Below, piece by piece: positions 63,246 through 64,000 of a stretch of DNA of 64,000 nucleotides. The notes beneath the pieces were generated by a model, which saw nothing but the letters and a program-made list of their open reading frames with translations, made no database searches and was not told the origin of the DNA. Position numbers and translations under genes: made by a program. Source of the DNA: Cellulophaga algicola DSM 14237 (lineage in GTDB: Bacteria; Bacteroidota; Bacteroidia; Flavobacteriales; Flavobacteriaceae); contig NC_014934.1 of NCBI RefSeq assembly GCF_000186265.1, positions 3,720,001 to 3,784,000 on the forward strand, read 5' to 3'. Numbering within the stretch: position 1 is the stretch's first letter; every line of letters starts with the position of its first letter.

Positions 63246-64000
63246 TTAAGTATTTTGTGTTGGCTGACATTCATGTTTAATAATGTACTCGATGTAATCG
63301 TGAAAGGCATTAGCCAAATTTAGCATTAATTTGTCGTGTTGCGCCTCACTTTCTTTAGATGCTTTTATTATTCTTTCAGTTACTTGAATAATATGTTTTC
63401 CTTCTTTAAAACTATAATATACTTCATTTTGCACATATCCTTTGGTCGTTTTTATTAAAGGTTGTTTAATTTTATTATTTCGTCCTTTTTCTTGTAAGAT
63501 TTTAAATGATTCTTCATCAATTTTATTACCATAAACTAGCTTAAATTGATTTATAAAAACTTTCGATTCATTGTCTTTGCAGTAGTCTATAAGTTGCTTA
63601 ATAGCCACTCTGCTAGAAATCGAAATATCATCATTATCATTATAAGCTTCTGCTTTTAATTTTTCTTGATTAGCAGTTGCCTCCTTAATGTATTTAGATG
63701 ATAATACTTTGTCTATAATATTAATTTTTGGAAATGGTATATCTGTTATTGGCATTGTAACTGTTAGAGGTTTTGGGGTATTACTACCAATGATTACATT
63801 GCTTTCTCCTGATATAATAATCCCACCGTGTGCAGTCATACTACCTACTGTTGCAATTGGAACTCCATTGATTAAAACTGTTGGATTACCTTGAGCAATT
63901 ACATCGGGAGGGCCAACGCAAGTACACATATCTCCCATTCGAGCAGCAGGCTTACCATTTATAAAAACATTTGGAGAGCCTTGGGTTATTGGTCCGCCTA
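63246..64000 (-). CDS. PAAR-domain protein with C-terminal extension, N-terminus outside window
   Basis: The frame is open to the window edge, reading GGPITQGSPNVFINGKPAAR then MGDMCTCVGPPDVIAQGNPT and IATVGSMTAHGGIIISGESN. These are repeated PAAR-type turns that form the metal-bound spike tip of contractile injection systems. After about 90 residues of PAAR there is a helical extension of about 160 residues (SSRVAIKQLIDYCKDNESKV). It likely delivers the protein encoded 3 bp downstream. The true start lies beyond 64000; the ATG at 63938 is internal to the PAAR fold. Confidence 0.85.
   Translation of the reverse strand, partial: GGPITQGSPNVFINGKPAARMGDMCTCVGPPDVIAQGNPTVLINGVPIATVGSMTAHGGIIISGESNVIIGSNTPKPLTVTMPITDIPFPKINIIDKVLSSKYIKEATANQEKLKAEAYNDNDDISISSRVAIKQLIDYCKDNESKVFINQFKLVYGNKIDEESFKILQEKGRNNKIKQPLIKTTKGYVQNEVYYSFKEGKHIIQVTERIIKASKESEAQHDKLMLNLANAFHDYIEYIIKHECQPTQNT

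Overview
The window is AT-rich DNA from a marine-type Flavobacteriaceae (Bacteroidota). The evidence is the SusC/SusD pairs, lipoproteins with Bacteroidota-style SPII signals, TAnnTTTG -7 boxes, CarboxypepD_reg-like domains, DUF4870 and the DUF294/CBS-exonuclease operon. No tRNA, rRNA or CRISPR array was seen.

Layout. 1-16 kb is mostly core genome: mnmE (cut by the window edge), a coiled-coil secreted protein, a DUF4870 protein, dnaN, a SAM hydroxide adenosyltransferase, PhoH, purC, a DUF294/CBS protein with an exonuclease, a structured intergenic repeat, a methyltransferase, an RluA-type pseudouridine synthase, a flavin monooxygenase and a Cys/Met-type PLP enzyme. 16-31 kb is accessory: a frameshifted alpha/beta hydrolase, an LRR-like secreted protein, small secreted and hypothetical genes separated by degenerate hairpin repeats, topB, a TPM protein, and a gene split by an intact IS1595-family element with an 8-bp target duplication. 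31.6-34.2 kb encodes an unusual cNMP-binding/acyltransferase/SGNH fusion, followed by a decayed IS3-like element. 35.6-50 kb is a polysaccharide-utilization-type locus: two tandem SusC/SusD pairs, two surface lipoproteins and one secreted putative nucleoside-hydrolase-fold protein. No recognisable glycoside hydrolase, lyase, sulfatase or regulator is present. Its left side has repeated operator-like motifs and a 31-codon leader ORF overlapping susC. 50-52.7 kb holds a decayed group II intron fragment abutted by a complete group II intron.

The most interesting part is 52.7-61.7 kb. One to three minus-strand genes at a time are separated by seven 80-205 bp hairpin sites. Each gene unit is bounded by its own private inverted repeat, e.g. 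GTTGTACCAC...GTGGTACAAC, TTCTACACA...TGTGTAGAA and GTTGGCAAT...ATTGCCAAC. This is the geometry of integron cassettes and their attC sites. In all seven sites every mismatch I see between the hairpin arms is a G opposite a T on the + strand (15 of 15 by eye), so only that strand folds fully with wobble pairs. One whole unit of 1152 bp (a HEPN-motif gene) occurs twice, with both copies ending at the predicted boundaries. The complete group II intron sits exactly at one boundary. No integrase is in the window, so this looks like an integrase-less cassette array (CALIN-like) of an unusual type. Its cargo includes a DUF4280 PAAR-like / transglutaminase-like effector / lipoprotein set, and next to the array lies a PAAR / unknown effector / lipoprotein set. 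This suggests a store of contact-dependent toxin-immunity and defence genes. A more worn set of similar sites occurs at 20-24 kb.
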